NCBI GenBank assembly: GCA_022841915.1
Contig: JALHQN010000020.1
Span: 16,428 to 80,427 of the forward strand
Reading direction: 5' to 3'
DNA from: Burkholderiales bacterium
GTDB taxonomy: Bacteria; Pseudomonadota; Gammaproteobacteria; Burkholderiales; WYBJ01
DNA: 64,000 nt
The notes under the pieces are model-generated. The model did not search any database. It saw only the letters and a program-made list of their open reading frames with translations, and had not been told where the DNA came from. Positions 60,874 through 64,000 of the stretch are shown here, piece after piece. Position 1 is the first letter of the stretch. Each line of letters begins with the position of its first letter. The translations under genes were made by a program, and so were the position numbers.

Positions 60874-62249
60874 ATCGTCCCGGATGGATGCTCCCGGCCC
60901 TTGCGCTCCTCGGCGGGTGCGCAGTTGCGCCGCCCTATGTCGCTCCCGGTCTCGATGCACCGGGCGACTGGACTGCCGCAGCGAAAGCAGCGCACGCAGC
61001 GCCCTCGCACGAGACGCCGGGTACGCACACCCCGAGATCCTGGTGGCAGGAATTGGAGGATCCCCTGCTCGAACAGCTCATGCTCGAGGCCACGACCCGG
61101 AACTTCGACCTGCAGTTCGCGCGCGCCCGCATCCTCGAAGCACGAGCGTCTCACGCCATCGCCGCGGCGGCCCTCGCGCCCGGAATCACCGGCAGCACGC
61201 GCACCGGGCGTCGCAATACCGAACCTCTGGGACGAGAGCAGTCGACCTCGCTGTTCGAAGCGACCTTCGACGCGCATTGGGAACTCGATCTGTTCGGCGG
61301 ATCGGCTGCGCGGGTCCAGGCAGCGCAAGCCTCGGAAAGCAGCCTCGCGTACGAAGCGCAGAGCGTACTGCTCACGCTTCGCGCCGAAGTCGCCCGCAAT
61401 TACATCGACCTGCGTACCGCGCAGCGTCGCCGGGGACTCGCTCTCGATACGCTGGCCGCAAGCCGTACTCTGGCCGAACTCACCGGTTCGCTGCGGGATG
61501 CCGGACTGCGGACCGAACTGGACGCCGCACAAGCCCGGTCGCTCGTGCTGTCGCTCGAGACACGATTGCCTCGGCTCGACACCGCGACGGCGGCTGCGAT
61601 TCGTCGCATCGAGACGCTGTTGGGCCATCCACCCGGCTCACTCGACGAGATACTGGCTGCGCCGCGCCCGGTCCCCATGGCGGCGCGACCGGCCATCCTC
61701 GACAGTCCGGCGCAGGTGCTCGCGCGACGTCCCGATGTGCAGCGTGCCGAGCGCCGCCTTGCCGCAGCCGCGTCGCTGCACCGCGCAGCCGTGGCCGATC
61801 TCTATCCCAAGGTCAGCGTCGGCGCGCTATTCGGCATTCGGGACACTTCCGGCAATGCGAGTCTGGGCATCGGTGCATTGAGCGCCGGCCTCGTCGCGCC
61901 GATATTCAATGCTGGCCGACTACGCGCCGAGCGTCAGGCTGCCGAGGCCAGAAGCGAGCAGGCCCACCTTGCCTATCGACATGCCGTCCTAAAGGCGCTC
62001 GAGGACGTCGAGGTGAGCTTGGTCGCCTACGGCAACGCGGATCGAAACCGGCGAGTGCTGGATCGTCTGGTCAGCAACGAAGCCCACCGATTAGCGCTCG
62101 CCCAAGCGCGCTATCGCCGCGGCATCGCGCCCTTCAGCGACGTCCTCGAGGCACAGCGCACCCTGTACGCAGCCCAGGAAGAGCAGGCCGATGCCGATGC
62201 CGAGGTTGCGCGCGGCTACGTCGCATTGGCCAAGTCGATCGGAGGCTGA
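60870..62249 (+). CDS. Outer membrane efflux lipoprotein (NodT/OprM-type TolC-family channel)
   Basis: 459 residues. Lipobox LLGGC near the N-terminus, then two OEP repeats with typical helices (FDLQFARARILEARASHAIAAAAL; ARRPDVQRAERRLAAAASLHRAAVADLYPKVSVGA; QARYRRGIAPFSDVLEAQRTLYAAQ). NodT-type channels usually serve RND pumps; here it is the fifth gene of an ABC exporter operon, coupled by ATGA overlap to the adaptor. Confidence 0.92.
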   Translation: MNRPGWMLPALALLGGCAVAPPYVAPGLDAPGDWTAAAKAAHAAPSHETPGTHTPRSWWQELEDPLLEQLMLEATTRNFDLQFARARILEARASHAIAAAALAPGITGSTRTGRRNTEPLGREQSTSLFEATFDAHWELDLFGGSAARVQAAQASESSLAYEAQSVLLTLRAEVARNYIDLRTAQRRRGLALDTLAASRTLAELTGSLRDAGLRTELDAAQARSLVLSLETRLPRLDTATAAAIRRIETLLGHPPGSLDEILAAPRPVPMAARPAILDSPAQVLARRPDVQRAERRLAAAASLHRAAVADLYPKVSVGALFGIRDTSGNASLGIGALSAGLVAPIFNAGRLRAERQAAEARSEQAHLAYRHAVLKALEDVEVSLVAYGNADRNRRVLDRLVSNEAHRLALAQARYRRGIAPFSDVLEAQRTLYAAQEEQADADAEVARGYVALAKSIGG

Positions 62250-62583
62250 GCGCGCGTTCGCTGCAAGACTGCGATCCGGTTTCGAGTTCCCCGGGGATGC
62301 GCTCATGCGAGCGTGAACCGGTTTCGACGGGACCGCCAGGGACGGCATCGACCGACGCGCACGCATACCCGCTCCCCACGCGAGCGAAGTTCGATCCAAT
62401 CCAGACGCCTTGGCGGGCCTATGGATGCGCCGATTCGATCCTCCACAGCCACGGTAGCCGTCTCCATCCCGGTCGAGCCGGAACTCGACGCGGGTCCGAG
62501 GCATCGTGTCGCGTGTGCAGGACTGGATCCCTGCGATAGACTCCGGCCTTCACTCAACTTCGCCGCACAAGGTCCAGTCCACC
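62250..62583. other. 334-bp gap between exporter operon and xthA
   Basis: No ORF with protein character, repeat or clear terminator recognised. AAGG 12 bases before the TTG of xthA is the only ribosome-site-like element near the next gene. Confidence 0.45.
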
Positions 62584-63351
62584 TTGAAAATCGCCACCTG
62601 GAACGTCAACTCGCTCAAAGTTCGTCTGCCGCATCTGCAGGACTGGCTCGCCGCCCAGTCGCCGGATGTCGTCTGCCTGCAGGAGACCAAGACGGAGGAC
62701 GCCAAGTTCTGCCTGGCGGACATCGAACAATCCGGCTTCAGCTGCTGCTTCTCCGGTCAGCGAACGTACAACGGCGTCGCCATACTCAGCCGCCAGCCCG
62801 CCACCGAAGTGCAGATCGGCATCCCGGGATACGAAGATCCTCAGAAGCGAGTCATTGCGGCAACGGTCGAGGGCGTTCGCATCGTCTGCATCTATGTGCC
62901 CAATGGCGAATCGGTGACCTCCGACAAGTATCCGTACAAGCTCGCTTGGCTGGAGCGACTGACCTCCTGGCTCGCCGAGGAACTGCGCACCCATCCTCAG
63001 TTGGCCCTGCTTGGAGACTTCAATATTGCGCCCGACGATCGCGATGTCTACGATCCAAAAGCATGGGCCGGACAAGTCTTGTGCAGCGAACCCGAACGGC
63101 AAGCCTTCCAGCGACTGCTGGAGCTGGGGCTCGTCGACAGTTTCCGCCTGTTCGAACAGCCGGAGCGCTCCTACACCTGGTGGGACTACCGCATGAACAT
63201 GTTCAAACGCAAGCTCGGCTTGCGCATTGACCATATCCTGCTCTCCGCTCCACTGGCGCCCACCTGTCGATCCTGCCTCGTCGATCGGGACATGCGCGCT
63301 CGGGAGCGGCCATCGGATCACGCACCAGTGGTCGCCGAACTGGCGCTTTGA
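62584..63351 (+). CDS. xthA: Exodeoxyribonuclease III
   Basis: 255 residues from TTG 62584 (KIATWNVNSLKVRL), the usual ExoIII start; GTG 62506 gives a longer, unlikely N-terminus. AP endonuclease / 3'-5' exonuclease of base-excision repair. Metal and catalytic motifs: WNVNSL, CLQETKTED (Glu), LLGDFNIAPDDRD (Asp/Asn), WWDYRMNMFKRKLGLRIDHIL, and the final SDHAPVVAEL (His). Length agrees with the family. Confidence 0.93.
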   Translation: MKIATWNVNSLKVRLPHLQDWLAAQSPDVVCLQETKTEDAKFCLADIEQSGFSCCFSGQRTYNGVAILSRQPATEVQIGIPGYEDPQKRVIAATVEGVRIVCIYVPNGESVTSDKYPYKLAWLERLTSWLAEELRTHPQLALLGDFNIAPDDRDVYDPKAWAGQVLCSEPERQAFQRLLELGLVDSFRLFEQPERSYTWWDYRMNMFKRKLGLRIDHILLSAPLAPTCRSCLVDRDMRARERPSDHAPVVAELAL

Positions 63352-63623
63352 TCGCGCGCCGCCCGGAGTCGGTCAGGCCGATCATCTGCGCCGCGGCCGA
63401 GCGATCGACTGCCGCTGCGCTCCTCGACCGCAGGCACCGGATTACATACCGGCTGTGGCGCCAGGAACCGTACGAATCGTCATGACGGATATGCTGATAT
63501 TGCCCGATAATCGTCGTGCATTCGCAGCCGATGCTGCCATGACACCGCCTTCGGACGACGAACCGCAGGGCCGCTTCGAAGACCCCGCGACGAGCTTACC
63601 CATTCAGATCGAGGAGAACCCAG

Positions 63624-64000
63624 ATGAACAGAGCAATCGTTTCTCACGCCGGCATCGTGGCGGCGATGTCCGGCCTCATGGTCGGATCGGCTACCGCGCA
63701 GCAGTATCCCGAACGCCCTATCCGCATGATCGTACCGTTCGCCGCGGGCAGCGCCACCGACACCTCGGCACGCCTGTATGCCGCAGAACTGAGTAAACAG
63801 CTCGGTCAGCAGGTCATTCCGGATAACCGGCCTGGCGCGGGCGGCGCCATCGGCATGCAGTTCCTGGCCAAGGCCGCCCCCGACGGATACACGATCGCCT
63901 ACGCGGGCGCCGGCCCGTTGGCGATCAATCGCAGCATCTCCGCCAATCTGCCGTACGACGTGGAGAAGGAGATCCAGGCAGTCTCGCAAGCGGTCAGCGC
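63624..64000 (+). CDS. Bug-family tripartite tricarboxylate transporter substrate-binding protein (partial)
   Basis: Starts at ATG 63624 with GAGGAG 7 bases upstream and runs off the right edge (125 codons seen), so it is absent from the track. A signal peptide (IVSHAGIVAAMSGLMVGSATA) is followed by QYPERPIRMIVPFAAGSATDTSAR, VIPDNRPGAGGAIGMQFLAKAAPDGYT and YAGAGPLAIN, the standard opening of Bug/TctC periplasmic receptors abundant in betaproteobacteria. The ligand is usually a small carboxylate; unknown here. Confidence 0.9.
   Translation, partial: MNRAIVSHAGIVAAMSGLMVGSATAQQYPERPIRMIVPFAAGSATDTSARLYAAELSKQLGQQVIPDNRPGAGGAIGMQFLAKAAPDGYTIAYAGAGPLAINRSISANLPYDVEKEIQAVSQAVS

Noticed and set aside
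63227-63796. 189-residue plus-strand ORF running into the Bug-family gene
   Set aside because: It runs through the end of xthA and into the signal-peptide region of the real receptor gene in another frame; no domain features.
1-64000. CRISPR arrays, rRNA or tRNA genes
   Set aside because: No regularly spaced direct repeats and no recognisable tRNA or rRNA sequence were noticed; a tRNA scan would settle the latter.

Overview
The window is high-GC, densely coded bacterial DNA and looks like a betaproteobacterium, probably of the Burkholderiales. The evidence is a Bug-type tripartite tricarboxylate receptor at the right edge, the gene order yqgE-ruvX-pyrR-pyrB-pyrC' (shared with pseudomonads and betaproteobacteria), a glrK-qseG-glrR-like two-component operon, and a phoU/ppx/ppk polyphosphate neighbourhood. 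No rRNA, tRNA, CRISPR array or intact transposase was seen. Most of the sequence is chromosomal housekeeping.

Layout, 0-21 kb. A thiamine-pyrophosphate enzyme is cut by the left edge. A minus-strand block follows: ilvA, slt, a complex I NDUFA9-like reductase, a GST and cca. After rpiA comes a polyphosphate block: phoU, ppx and a divergent pyruvate-kinase-like gene on plus, facing PPK2-type AMP phosphotransferase, sixA, a CYTH-CHAD protein and ppk1 on minus. The minus strand continues upstream with yggX and argA.

21-40 kb. glrK-qseG-glrR, rsmE, an inositol-monophosphatase-family gene, trkA-trkH (potassium uptake), a photolyase, yqgE, ruvX-pyrR-pyrB-pyrC' (the last a pseudo-dihydroorotase), oligopeptidase A, a DUF4124/glutaredoxin-like periplasmic protein, and a Ser/Thr kinase fused to an HDOD domain.

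40-64 kb is more accessory. Two copies of a ~187-bp MITE-like repeat bracket a flavoprotein gene, and the nearer copy supplies that gene's last codons. Next are an MFS and an MmpL-type transporter, a secreted alpha/beta hydrolase, a membrane-anchored GltB-like protein, an ASL-superfamily lyase, a C-terminal remnant that resembles a ModA-like binding protein, a TauD/TfdA dioxygenase, a LuxR regulator, an isochorismatase-fold hydrolase, several poorly known genes, and a PEBP protein. A TetR gene diverges from an exporter operon (permease, small lipoprotein, ATPase, membrane fusion protein, outer membrane factor). The intergenic DNA there is strikingly AT-rich and carries two operator-like sites over a promoter. 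xthA and the start of a Bug-family receptor close the window.

The most interesting ensembles are the polyphosphate block with its unusual pyruvate-kinase homologue, the TetR/exporter operon with a small lipoprotein of possible ABM fold, the kinase-HDOD fusion, and the repeat that has become part of a coding sequence. All calls were made by reading translations and motifs. No database search was run.
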